Source of the DNA: Cunninghamia lanceolata
Taxonomy: Eukaryota > Streptophyta > Pinopsida > Cupressales > Cupressaceae
Direction of reading: 5' to 3'
DNA length: 64,000 nucleotides
Assembly (NCBI GenBank): GCA_027924645.1
Contig: BSBN01000039.1
Coordinates: 23,782,001 to 23,846,000, forward strand
Shown here: positions 22,273 through 33,378 of the stretch, in pieces
How positions within the stretch are numbered: position 1 is the first letter of the stretch
How the letters are laid out: each line of letters starts with the position of its first letter
Position numbers and translations under genes: made by a program
The notes under the pieces: generated by a model
What the model was told of the DNA's origin: nothing
The model's database searches: none
Seen by the model: only the letters and a program-made list of their open reading frames with translations

Positions 22273-23489
22273 TTGTGGGATCCTAACAGCTTGCTTTTTT
22301 CTAATGGTTTGCTTTGTTTGACAAGTTAACTTTTGAATTTTGGGCCCTTTACATTGTGGCACTTTCTGTTGCCTTCCAAGTGGCACTGCATTCTCAACTC
22401 CACACACATTTTATTCCCATGGACACATTCATTTTTGGGTACGATATGTGGTGTGAGTGGATCTTTTCACTCTCTACAAGATTTAATTTGCCTCTCAATT
22501 ATGTCTTCACTCACTCAAAGGACTCTTGATCATTACTCTGGTTCGTGTGGGCCTCCTTTTATTCTGTTGCCAATGGTGGCCTCTCTGCCATTCTTCCCCT
22601 ATTGCAGTTTTATTGCCTTCCCCTTCTACGGACTCTTGACTATGTCTCTCATTCCATGCAATGGGCACCTCTTTCTTCCAGTTCAGCACTAGGAACAACC
22701 CCTACATGCCAATATCAGTCTAGAATTAATGGCAAGGGCATTTAAACTATATGATGAAGAGGTTGAAGATGCACTAATGGAGGTTTTTGACAAAGAATTC
22801 CTCTGTCAATCTAGGATAAGCTTTGCCTCCCATTTGGTTTCCCACTTTTTGTCCAATGCTATGGACATATTCTAGAATGTAGACATGGTTAAATGTTTAG
22901 CCAACCTTTATGTTCATGATTATCTAATTCCAGAGGCTAAATTGTTTGAGGCTTTCACTGATTATAATTTTCATGATGGGTCGATCTAATTGGAGGATTG
23001 TTCCTTTGGGATGATCTAATTAAAAAACCCAGCTTCAACTATTAATTCTAATCAATGGTTTCTAGCCTATAAATAGATAATAGAGATTTGTTTGAAAATT
23101 CTCTTGAATCTCACAAATCTGCTTTTGGTCTCTCTATGCATGAGAAGATGGAAGAAGTCTTCAATACCTGGAGTTTTCTGGCACAATTTCAACCACCGAC
23201 GACCCCTTATGTCGATGAAAATGAATCAGTCATGGTGGGAATAACCTTGCTGCTCTTCATGGGTTTCGAGTTGCAAACCTTAATATGGGAAATGCTTAAT
23301 TTTCTCAGATTGAGGGTTTTTGGTTTTTTATCTTCATTGATGTATATCTAGCCTTATGGGCTTTTTTTGTCATCTACTTTGGATCTAGCTATTCAGATCT
23401 TGGCTAGAAGGGCCTTTTTTGTAATATATAAATACTATACTATTTTAATATAATATATTATGATGCTATGCATCCTTAATGATAAAAAA
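22273..23489 (+). other. LINE 3' UTR
   Basis: No conserved coding; short frames here overlap one another and match nothing I know. It ends with an AT-rich stretch (23425-23460) and a short A tract just before the second 12-bp target copy. The length, about 1.2 kb, is long for a plant LINE 3' UTR, so a captured or duplicated tail is possible. Confidence 0.6.
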
Positions 23490-23501
23490 AATATGCCACC
23501 T
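23490..23501 (+). repeat. Right target-site duplication of the LINE
   Basis: aatatgccacct, identical to 8716-8727. Confidence 0.85.
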
Positions 23502-24757
23502 CAAACAAATAAGGAGTTTATATTAGGTTTTTTAAAATGTGAAACATCTAATGGATACTTATTTTATTCAAAAGCATGTATTTATGGACAATGCAATAGA
23601 TGTGGTAACTTTTCATTGTTAGGAGAATGTATGCATGAAAATATTTCACATGAATTTGTACAACAATTAGTGGATGTAAATAGATTCAAGAATGTTGAAT
23701 ATTATTTAAAGGATGGAAAAATTAGAAAGTGTTTCAAGTTAGTCACAGAAAAATTAGTATGCATGCATTCATCAAAGATTTTTAAGGATAATATTGTATC
23801 CAAATATGTGAAACAGTCCCAATATGCTCGATGTCTTGATGGACAATCTTGCACATGTAAAAACACATTTCCAATTGGAACTATACTATTAGTGGTTGAC
23901 TTTACAAAAAACTATACTCTTTCTCCACAAGAGGAAATTCAATCTCAATATTATAATTCAGTGCAGGTAGCCATCTTTGTTCATATTGTATACAGACATG
24001 TAGATGATAGTACAGAAGATAATAGAAAATTTTTGAGGGAGTACCATTTTCTATTTGAGTGATAACTGGTTACACTCATCAGAGTTTGTACAATATTGTT
24101 TCAAAAAAAATTATGAAAGTTTAAAAGAAAGAGAAATTTAGATGGCACAACATCTCATATGGTTAGATAACTATACAAGGCAATTCAAAAATGCTTGAAT
24201 GTTCTATTGGATATGTGGGGCTCACAAAGAAAATAATATCCAATATATGTAGAGTATTTTGAAGCTGGACACATGGTAAAGGAGAACATGATGGAGCGGA
24301 GAATGTCTGAAAAGAGCTCTTGCTAGAGAGCAACTAAAATTTGAGGATGCAGCAAAATTTAGAGATGCACGTGCAATTGTGGTTTGGTATAATAAAAAAT
24401 TATCTATGTGATCAAGTGAGAACTGTACAATTCAACAATTCTTTTGGTTAGTTGAAGAAGAGAATATTCTTACTCGACTTGATTGTGAGACAATTAGTTG
24501 ATCAACAAAATGGCATTCATTTAAGAGTTTAAATGAAAACACATGGACTATATGGACTAGGGAGCTTGCATGTTTTTGTCAATTTTGTATTGCAGGTGAT
24601 TGGGAAGCATGTGAAAATTCAGAATGGGTTGAAGAATGGAAACAAAGATCCTTGACACCTATAGAAACGCATGTTCAACTTGAAAAAATAATTGAAGATG
24701 ATAATCAAGTGTTTGCATCAAATGACTATGATCATGTTTCAGACCTTGTATAAGAAG

Positions 24758-24881
24758 GTACTTTAATTCAATATTTTTTATTACATTTTTTTATATATAT
24801 AATTATATATGTATGCACATGTGTGTTTATGTGAATTCTATACATGTCACACTTTATTGAATTAAATAATATTTTTTGCAG
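24758..24881 (+). other. Spliceosomal intron in the DDE-like gene
   Basis: GT at 24758, pyrimidine-rich ending ttttttgcag at 24872-24881. It is AT-rich, and the coding similarity continues in phase on both sides (Glu-Gly across the junction). Confidence 0.65.
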
Positions 24882-25193
24882 GATAGGTGTATGTTGTTGT
24901 TGCACCTAAGGGCAATGAAGAGGAAACTGAGTATTGGTTGGCTCGATGTGTTGAGAAAAAACATAAGTTGTTACATCCTAGAGTAGATGATGATAACTAT
25001 AAGTATCCAATAGGTTTTGTGGTTGTTGTTGGCACTTGCCTATAGAAATATCTAATAAGAAAGAATGGTTTTCTTGCATTTGAAGATTATGAGAGACATA
25101 ATAATATTGTACACTACTCACATTTTCTTGTGGCAACAAATATAAAACTAGTCAGATATCAAGGGAGACCTGCTAATAAATTTTGCATATAGG

Positions 25194-25923
25194 TTAAATA
25201 TTATTTTTTCAATGATACAACCTATAACATAGAATTGCACTATAACATGTAAAGAAGCACTCTTACCTTTATCATTTATATTATGATACTAAACTTTCAA
25301 TACATCAGTGTGGATATGGTTTCCCTCCATTTGTATTATAATCATGTTACATGAGAACCCATGATAGTGGTTGTAATGGAGCAATGGAGGAATCATATAA
25401 GGACCCTTCCCATACTAATATGTGTTTATGATATTACTCCTTAGAACTCTTTGTTTACATTGGACCTCTTATAATTTTATGATATTAGATATTTTATGGC
25501 TTGTTGATTTCATATGGTTGGATGTTGCTATCATAATATAGATCCTTATGTTTGTGTGGATTTATGGTTTTTTATGTATGTGTTGGCATGAACAAAGCCA
25601 ACTTTATGAATTTGAATCTAGATCTAGTTGAAAAATTGAAAGGGTAGATTGATATGTCCTTTTCAGCTCTATAAATATTCTCATGAAAAAATCTTCATTT
25701 CTATCAACACATCTACTATTTTCATCACTTTTGTTTCTCCTAATATTTTATAATCTTCACAATTTTTGGTGTCCCTTTCTTGACAACATTTTCTTCTCTT
25801 ATTAATAAGGACTAATGGAGATCCTAATTTCTATCATTATTATTATATATCAACTCTGTTTTTCCCTCTCTAATCTAAACATTCATTCAATCAATCTGTT
25901 TGTCCCCTACATTTTGAACCAAT
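25194..25923. other. No gene seen
   Basis: AT-rich stretch after the DDE-like gene; no conserved frame on either strand. Confidence 0.6.
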
Positions 25924-25935
25924 ACTCTAATGCCA
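25924..25935 (-). other. Possible gypsy primer binding site
   Basis: Minus-strand TGGCATTAGAGT lies two bases from an LTR-like end (plus-strand tgtgacacccc at 25938). This is the arrangement of a minus-strand gypsy 5' LTR/PBS junction. The LTR itself is interrupted at 26090. Confidence 0.45.
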
Positions 25936-25937
25936 AA

Positions 25938-26089
25938 TGTGACACCCCATTATGAGCTATCAAGAAAACTAGACCAATTTTTTAGTAGATTTATTGCTAT
26001 AATTCATATCATCTATAATTAAAGATCACAATAATTTCCTTTGGGAAGTCTTTATAAAATTCTAATGGAGTGCCATTCTAGTTATTTAG
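25938..26089 (-). repeat. LTR end of a minus-strand gypsy element
   Basis: Begins tgtgacaccccatt on the plus strand, a common gypsy LTR terminus, and is cut by the deleted gypsy element at 26090. Its continuation is not certain. Confidence 0.4.
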
Positions 26090-26830
26090 TGATGAAAATA
26101 AAACTACCCCTCACCCTTCTCTGCAAACTCACTCACCTAAACTCAACTTATAAAATGGGGACTTTTTGAAATTTAGATTGCAACACCACAAGTTCACAAA
26201 ACAAACATTCATTAATTCAAAATTTTCTAGACCAACTCCTTGTCACATAGTTTTATTTGAATTCATTGAAATCTTATATATACTTCCACGAACTACATTG
26301 GTCATAGCATTTGTTGAGGATTACATGTTAATCACATAAATGACTTCTTTTGTGGTCTCAATCGGTTAGCTTGTTCTCATAATAATTCAATTTGTCATTC
26401 TTTCCTTTTGAATCCTATTTTCTCTTTTCATTAGGCCACCCACCCCAATGCCACACTCTTCCTTTTTGTTTTCTTGTCTCTACCTATAGTGTGCTACCTT
26501 TATTCCCTCCTCTTGCAAAAATATACTGCCTCATTCCACTTCTATTCTAGCGACCTCTTCACATTCCAATTTCAATGTTTTTAATTTACATTCTATGAGG
26601 TGACTCATCCTCTCCCTTTTAGCCATGTCCTCTCATATCCACTATTTTTTATATTGCATATTGAGAAGAATGAAAAACCAAAGCTTTTGACTAGCTCAAG
26701 CACATGAAACGTCATCCACAAAAACAAAAAAGTCATATTTTTTTACATTTATTTTGTGTAAAATCTTTTCATGCTATATTCAACCACTTTCCCCTTTCGA
26801 ACATAATAGAAAACTAACTTGATCTCTTTA
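26090..26830 (-). repeat. Left (3') LTR of the deleted gypsy
   Basis: Starts tgatgaaaataaaac; collinear with 28781-29520 throughout, up to 'gatctcttta'. Confidence 0.8.
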
Positions 26831-27372
26831 AGGCATGCATATAGTAGTCTTCATAGGTCACCTTAGAATGATATAGTTCAAAATCACTTACTGTTGATGT
26901 AAAATAATATAAATTAAGAATGTGTGGAATGATATGACACAAAAGTGATCCTAATCTTTTGGTTTCTTCTATGCTTCTCCTCTCTCTTCCTTTTCAACTC
27001 CCCTTGTTACACCTTATCTCCTTTTACTGATAATTATGCAGTAATAATAGATTGAAGAAGATGGTGTCATCGATTAAACAATAAAGACTCCAATATGTGG
27101 TTGATGATATCCACCAGATGATCATTTTATCATTGCATGTCTTTTCCACTTCCAAAGTTGCCAACCAAGATCCCACACACACACTGAAATTGAAGAAAAC
27201 AAGCTAAAATATTTTTTTGTTGATGCCGATTACTTGTTCACCCAAGATGCTCCTGCATTAGACACACCGAGTAGAAAGATTTTGTGAGTAGGACTCACAA
27301 AATGGAGGTTTGTAGTGGGACTACTCTTCCAAGTTGAAAACAACTCACAACAAACTCCATTACTATATTAGG

Positions 27373-28005
27373 CTAAGAGAATTTCTTGTTCTGCCTCTTC
27401 CAGTATCTTGCCGGAACACTTGTTGTCCTCCTCCACAAAATGGGCACCTTCTTCCTCCTTCCTCTTATGGACTCATGTCCACCACAACCTAACCTCCTCC
27501 TCCAAATACTCTCTCCACTCCTCACCTCCTTCGTGGGATCTAACCCACCATCATCTGGACTCCTCCACCAAAATCCCTCATCACAACCTATAACATCCAC
27601 ATACAAATCTACACCTACAACTTCACCATTCTCTTCCTCATTTACTACTGTGACAACATCTTTTTCATCCTCTACCATAACTTTTTCACATTCACCAACC
27701 ACTACTACCACCATCATTGTGTTCTCCAAAGGGCTCACAATTGATGTAACATTATCCTCTTTAGCTATTGCAACATTACATTGCTCCTCAATCTCTACTA
27801 TGATCTCACCATCTTCCTCTACAACTATATCCTTTTTCTTTTCATCCTCAGAAACCTCTACCATAGCCTCTTCTCTTTTTTCTTTATCCTTAGCCACTGC
27901 TGCACTTTCCTCTTCTTTTTCAACCTCTTTCTCTATGCCTCCATTAGGGCATACTAGTGCAACTTCATTCGGCACTTCCTCTTGTTTACCCTGCAATGGA
28001 TTCAA
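27373..28005 (-). CDS. Acidic Glu/Lys/Val-rich ORF in the deleted gypsy
   Basis: 210 codons without a stop. It starts where the gypsy protease domain normally ends (Asn-Pro-Leu-Gln-Gly-Lys is typical of the linker after protease). It continues with about 130 residues dominated by Glu, Val and Lys, then an Arg/Trp-rich C-terminal 60 residues (GESIWRRRLGCGG; WRRTTSVPARYW). No RT motifs are present. It may be only the linker of the original polyprotein fused by deletion to other sequence. The opposite-strand frame of 217 codons is its Ser/Thr-rich shadow. Confidence 0.45.
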   Translation of the reverse strand: MNPLQGKQEEVPNEVALVCPNGGIEKEVEKEEESAAVAKDKEKREEAMVEVSEDEKKKDIVVEEDGEIIVEIEEQCNVAIAKEDNVTSIVSPLENTMMVVVVVGECEKVMVEDEKDVVTVVNEEENGEVVGVDLYVDVIGCDEGFWWRSPDDGGLDPTKEVRSGESIWRRRLGCGGHESIRGRRKKVPILWRRTTSVPARYWKRQNKKFS

Positions 28006-28470
28006 AACATACTCTTTCCCATGTTTTATTATGCTATAGGTATTTTCTCTGCCATTATGTATAGCTTCTCTATCATAGAGCCATGGTCAACCAAACAAAA
28101 CATGGCATATATCCATAGGTACTATATCACATACAATCTCATCCTTATAACTACGAATCTAGAAATCAACAATACATTGTTCACTTTCCCATATCTGACG
28201 ATCTCCTTGCAACCAATAAATATTGTAAGGGTTTGGATGGTTTCTTCTCTTCAATTTCAACTTCTCGACCATCTATAATCACACCAAATTATCTATGCTA
28301 CTGTTGTCCACAACCACTCTGTAGCATTTTCCACCTGACTTACAAATAATTCGAAACACATTGTTCCTCTGGATGGGCTCTTGCTTCTCTTTTTGTGGCT
28401 TTAGAAATTCTTTCTTCATCATAAAACATTCTCCTGGCTTCCAAGACATTTTTCCAAACAAGTATGACAC
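28006..28470 (-). pseudogene. Deleted gypsy, aspartic protease remnant
   Basis: Reads CYRVVVDNSSIDNLV (about 28280-28325), the gypsy retropepsin active site with Asp-Ser-Gly changed to Asp-Asn-Ser. Continuation with stops to about 28010 contains a recognisable end of the domain. The segment before it (28340-28470) is the gag-protease linker, Lys-rich. Confidence 0.65.
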
Positions 28471-28766
28471 ACTTTCTATCTACAACCACCAGCAAATCAA
28501 CACTCACTACCTTTGCAGGTTCCTCCTACAACAAACTCTCACCACTATCCTCTACCCAATAGGATTTTGGAAGATGTACCCTCACAATCTCTTCTACCCA
28601 CTTCCTCTCAGTGGAAGAGATTTGCACACCTTCTACCCAACCTCATCTCTGTTGGAGGATAGTCAACATGATTCCCATGGAACCAATGGCCTCTCAAGGC
28701 TTCTTCACTCCTCATAAACTCTTCACCCATTGTCCCGGTGGATACTCTCCACGCTTAGGATAACCA
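28471..28766 (-). pseudogene. Deleted gypsy, gag N-terminal remnant
   Basis: Downstream of the PBS on the minus strand, a Met near 28735 begins a short gag-like reading (Met-Gly-Glu-Glu-Phe-Met) that soon breaks. Most of gag is deleted. Confidence 0.45.
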
Positions 28767-28778
28767 ACTCTGATACCA
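28767..28778 (-). other. Primer binding site of the deleted gypsy
   Basis: Minus-strand TGGTATCAGAGT lies two bases from the LTR end; Met-tRNA type. Confidence 0.8.
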
Positions 28779-28780
28779 AT

Positions 28781-29520
28781 TGATGAAAACAAAACCACCC
28801 CTCACCCTTCTCTACAAACTCTCACCCAAACTCAACTTACAAAATGGAGACTTTCCAAAATGTAGATTGCAACACCACAAGTTCACAAAATAAAAATTCA
28901 TTAATTTAAAATTTTGTAGATCAACTCCTTGTCACATAGTTTTATTTGAATTCATTGAAATCTTATATATACTTCCACAAACTACATTGCTCATAGCATT
29001 CAATGAGGATTACAAGTTAATCATAGAAATGACTTCTTTTGTGGTCTCCATTGGTTAGCTAGTTCTCATATTCATTCAATCTATCATTCTTTCCTTTTGA
29101 ATCCTATTTTCTCTTTTCATCAGACTGCCCACCCCAATGTGACATTCTTCCTTTTTGTTTTCTTGTCTCTACCTACAGGGTGCTACCTTTATTCCCTCCT
29201 CCTACAAAAATATATACTGCCTCATTCCACTTCTATTCTAGCGACCTCTTCACATTCCAATTTAAATGTTTTTAATTTACATTCCATGAGGTGACTCATC
29301 CTATTCCTCTCAGTCGTTCCCTCTCATATCCACTATTTTTTATATTGCAGATTGAGAAGAATGAAAAACCCAAGCTTTTGATCAGCTCGAGCACATGAAA
29401 CGCTGCCCATAAAAACCAAAAGTGATATCTTTTGACATTTGTTTTTTGAAAAATATTTTCATGCTATATTCAACCACTTTCCCCTTTGGAAAAAAATAGA
29501 AAACTAACTTGATCTCTTTA
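28781..29520 (-). repeat. Right (5') LTR of the deleted gypsy
   Basis: 740 bp, starts tgatgaaaacaaaacc; collinear with 26090-26830. Confidence 0.8.
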
Positions 29521-30726
29521 TGTAAGGTGCAGAAATCTCACATACTAAAAATAGTATTCCAAAAAGCAATACTCTTTCCAAATAAGGAAAGTGATTCATT
29601 TATTAATCAAAATATTCATAGTTGTACAATAATGGCAAGTTTCCAATAAATACAATTTCATACACTAAAATATTGTTACATTTCATACACCACATAGGGT
29701 GTTACATTACATCTGTTTCAATGTTACAAAATGTTACATCAATTACTTTAGTTACTTCAATGAATGGAAAATAACTTCTTCTACTTGAGCACCTTGGAAA
29801 CTGAGAGAGAGAATATCATCGGGGTGATATCCACCCTTCCATGAAGCATAAAGCTTTCCCGTGCTTTCCAACTGGAAAGCCTGACCCATCACAAGGGGTC
29901 TAGCAATCGGGAACCAACGTAGGTGAAAGAATCCAATGTTTTTCTTAACTTGGAATATACAAAAACAAGATAATGCGTAATGTGCCGCCATGCAACCCTA
30001 GAGATAAGTTCAACTAAGCAATAAAAGGGTAATTTTTTTTTAAAAAAAATAGAAATAATGATAACAAAACATAACATAGTCTAATATCAACAAGTTAAAC
30101 TAGCATCTCTAGGGATTACACAGCTGCATTATTGAAATTAAACAATAATCAACAACATACATAGTTTAGTTCAATAAATCCATGAGTCAAAACTAACAAT
30201 TTAGATTGCAACTTCAGATGATTATAACAACATTTTTGCAATTAGGATTACAAGTACAAAATAGTCTATTTTACAAGAGAAATTACATAATTACAATGCT
30301 CAAAAGCTCTTTTTCTGAACACATTGAATTACATAAGGAAATTCCACCGATGCACAAAACTAGGTGCAAGTAGTACAAATATTTGTCTTCAAATACAGGT
30401 GCAAAACTAGAATCCACTACAAGAGATACATGCACAAACCATGGCACCAGAAAAATCAATGGAATAATGCACATCCACCTGACCATGTGGAACCCTAAGT
30501 TCCACCTCCCATGCTAGGAGATAACAATAAGGTCCCACTAAGAAAACAATCAAGAAAGATAGTAGACTAATAGGTGCAGGGACTACACAAGACTTCAATA
30601 CAACACAGGTCATAAAGAACATCACAAGTAAATCAAACAACACTTCTAGAGGCAATCACACAATGAAAGGGAAAAACACACATTAGGGAGTGCTAAGATA
30701 CAGTAAGGAAGAGTGTCATCGCATGG

Positions 30727-31075
30727 TCCTAACATGGGTTATCCTGGCAGTCTCTCACTGAATGCCGGCCCCCATCCATGGGTTATCTTGGCAGTCCAGA
30801 CGCCTGCCCCCATCTATGGTTATCCTGGCAGTCTCTCACTAGATACTGGCCCCATAGGGTGGCACATGCAGAACCAACATTCCTTTCATGAGGACAAGGA
30901 AGTTGGTCTTGCCAACCATGGCCTTCTCATCCCATCCTTAGCATGAATGAGCACTACAGGAATGGTTGAGGCATCCAATTATCTTATTTAGTGTGGAAAC
31001 TACCCAACCCTCTAAATTTATTATTAAGTTATCATTGCATTAAAAACTTCCAATGGGTTATCCTGGTAGCCACTT
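30727..31075. repeat. Short repeats of 'gggttatcctggcag'
   Basis: Copies at about 30727, 30780, 30827 and, further away, 31057. The first three are spaced about 50 bases apart, each followed by a 'ctggcccc'-like GC-rich segment. Confidence 0.75.
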
Positions 31076-31316
31076 TGGGCACCGACCCCACATTGAAAGC
31101 CACTCCCCTACTTGCATCTAGAAGACCCTATCCATCAAGCAAGACAATTACCATCACAATGACAAGTAATATATACAATGCAAGGCATTTACCTTCTTAC
31201 ATACAAATCATAATCAAAGGGACCAATTCTTGTCCCAAAACATAAACCAAGCATGAACTACCACATTCTCATCATGATGCATTTACAACACAAAATACAC
31301 ATCATTTCACATTACA

Positions 31317-31480
31317 CAGAGCAAGGCATTATCCATCTTACATAGTCATCATAACCACATGAGTAGGCACACTGAGCAAGGCATTATCCATCTTGTATAA
31401 TCATCATCATGAATGAGTACACTAAACAAGGCATTATCCATCTTGCACATGTATCATAGTAACACGAATAGGAGACAATA
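31317..31480. repeat. Tandem repeat, three units of about 50-55 bp
   Basis: 'caaggcattatccatctt' occurs at about 31322, 31377 and 31427, followed each time by a 'catcat' segment. Confidence 0.85.
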
Positions 31481-32359
31481 TTTTAAGAATGCATTTCATT
31501 CAACTCACATGATACACACATAGACAACCCCCACACAATCACACCCTCCTAGGCCTCTGAAAACAACTTCCCCAAATGACACAACACTTGACACCATTAA
31601 AACACAATGGTTTCACATCACATTCACTCTCAAAGCACATCATAAACTAATACCCTTCAACAATATTTTTTAGGAATGTAACATTAATCCAAGCATGATC
31701 AATCATCTAACAATTATAAATTGAATCTATCTCAATAATATAAAACTATAACTTTCTAATCACCAGTAGCAGTTATAATATGATCATAAGATATAAGTAT
31801 CCACGAGTATCAATATTTTAACTAATAATTCTCAAGACTTATTTTTAATTTCATTTAATTAAAATGATTGTGAACAAACTGTAAATAACTCTAAGGCATA
31901 CAAATTAAACATAACAATTATTTACACTGTTTACACTGATGTAGATTTCATTAATAATCTAGACAATTGTGAATACTATTAAATATAACTGTATAAGCAA
32001 GGCTAAAAGCCTATAATATTAGAATTATATAAATATTTTACACTAGTTAGAATTACAAGATACAAAACCCAAAGCTACAATGAAAGAACCTTGTCCTAAG
32101 GTTAGCTTGAGAGGAAAGGAATACAAAACAACAAAACATTTTTATAGATCTAAAATCTTCATCAAATCTACCACACTTTTAACCACATGCATATGATAGG
32201 ATCAGCAGAAAATGAATTGTTGAGAACGTTTTAGAAGCTACCAACAATGCAAAATGTGAAAGCATAGACAGGGCATGTAGGTTGATTGGTAGAATGCCTC
32301 AAAGAGAGTCATATGATGGAAAGCAATGATCGTAGGTTATGCATAAAATGAATTTGTTG

Positions 32360-32860
32360 AAAAATCTCAGAGAAACCCAGTTCAAAAATATAGAGTTATT
32401 GGTGACGCAACTAATTGTTTTAATAAAGATGAAACGAGTGAGAGGTAGACAGTCACAAAATATTCATATCTCAAAAATCACAAACTGGGTATGGCTGATT
32501 TTTGGATATGATTTAGATATCTAGGCCGTGCACCATATATTAGAGAAACCTAGTTCATAAAATTAAAGTTATGGCTAACGCAACAGACTGCTAAAACATA
32601 GAAGAAATGGGTGAGAGGTGGACAGTCACAAAATATTCATATCTCAAATATGACAAATTGGTTATGACCAATTTTTGGATATGATTTAGATATCCAGGAT
32701 GTGCACCATATATAAAAAAATTAGAGAAACTCAGCTCGTAAAAAAAAAGTTATGGCTAACGCAATAGACTGGGTTCAAAAAAATGTAGAAGAAAATTCAC
32801 AGAATATTTTACTAAATCTAATGCAACAATGAATCAGATTCATATCTCAGTCCATAATTG
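32360..32860. repeat. Tandem repeat with period 173-181 bp
   Basis: 'gagaaac.cag' recurs at 32370, 32543 and 32724. Each is followed by 'agttatggctaacgcaa' or a close variant, and the first two by 'gacagtcacaaaatattcat' and 'atttttggatatgatttaga'. The third unit is partial. Confidence 0.85.
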
Positions 32861-33373
32861 GAATATTACTTCTATCACATATTCAAAAAATTCCCAGCTC
32901 GCATCCATTTTCCCCCAAGTCTTTTCATCTGGAAACTATGGTTTATAGTGCCAAAAGAAAAATGAAAACTTCCTGAGAGAGAGATTCCCAAAACATAAAA
33001 CATATTCTCTATTTGAAATGCATGCTCCCCCCAAATAATGTCTTGAGATTTCAAAAATAAAGTTGAGCATGCATAACCACCCCCATAATTTCTTCCAAAA
33101 GATTCTCTTTTATTAGTTTCTTACAATTTGCTATTTTTAACCAAACAATAATTTCTCTTTGATTTTATTTATTTTAGAATTTGCTATTTATTTCATTTAC
33201 AACTAAACAAAAATAGTTTCTTTCTACTTTTCTAAAATTAGTTTCTTACACAAAAGAAATAATTATTTCTAAGATTCCCTCTTGAGGTGCGTAACTACCA
33301 CTTCTTCCAAGTGGCCAAAATGGAAAATAATTACTCAAGGCAATAATAATAAAGAAAGAAAATCTTTTTTAGA

Positions 33374-33378
33374 CATAA
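33374..33378 (+). repeat. Left target duplication of Copia C
   Basis: cataa, identical to 40426-40430. Confidence 0.9.

Larger units (their letters stand above)
8728..23489 (+). mobile_element. L1-type LINE, full length, interrupted by Copia A
   Basis: A non-LTR element with 5' UTR (8728-9145), ORF1 (9146-10568 plus 17950-18024), ORF2 (18021-22272: endonuclease, RT, zinc-finger region, RNase H), a 3' UTR of about 1.2 kb and a short A-rich end 'gataaaaaaa' (23481-23490) next to the second 12-bp target copy. Excluding Copia A the element is about 7.4 kb, normal for plant L1. Both ORFs carry several stops, so it is dead. It inserted into the coding region of the DDE-like gene. Confidence 0.9.
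23490..25193 (+). pseudogene. DDE-transposase-like gene of unnamed family, 3' part
   Basis: Continues the reading broken at 8727. The open stretch to 24062 holds a Cys cluster (CIYGQCNRCGNF..LGEC, about 23577-23630), CLDGQSCTCKN (about 23832), then VVDFTKNY (about 23893, candidate first catalytic Asp) and PQEEIQSQYYN. Past a stop at 24060 it reads, with stops and shifts, DNYTRQFKN (about 24165), YFEAGH (about 24255) and KGEHDG (about 24280), then a Trp-rich region up to 24757. A 124-base intron separates the last exon, which begins VYVV near 24888 and ends at TAG 25191. The D...D...GH.KGEHDG spacing suggests a DDE-type nuclease; the assignment is inferred and no family name is claimed. Confidence 0.6.
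26090..29520 (-). mobile_element. Internally deleted minus-strand gypsy element
   Basis: Two direct copies, 26090-26830 and 28781-29520, flank only about 1.95 kb. The PBS beside the right copy shows the orientation. The inside has a gag start, a protease remnant and an acidic ORF. RT, RNase H and integrase are missing. The outer ends are not standard: no PPT is visible beside the left copy, so the right copy may be truncated where a new LTR-like sequence begins at 29521. No clean target duplication was found. Confidence 0.75.
29521..33373 (-). repeat. Noncoding LTR-like DNA, left of Copia C
   Basis: Begins tgtaaggtgcagaaatctc, which resembles the LTR ends of Copia A and Copia E, and runs AT-rich and noncoding to the Copia C insertion. 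Together with 40431-44327 it could be one very long minus-strand gypsy LTR (about 7.8 kb without Copia C) or several elements. I cannot separate them. A short minus-strand open frame at 29752-29991 has no recognisable domain. Confidence 0.45.

Noticed and set aside
22314..22745. Several overlapping ORFs after the LINE RNase H
   Set aside because: Three frames overlap on the same bases with no conserved motif; treated as 3' UTR.
27386..28039. 217-codon plus-strand ORF, Ser/Thr/Pro-rich
   Set aside because: Exact opposite strand of the acidic ORF in the minus-strand gypsy; composition follows from Glu codons read backwards.
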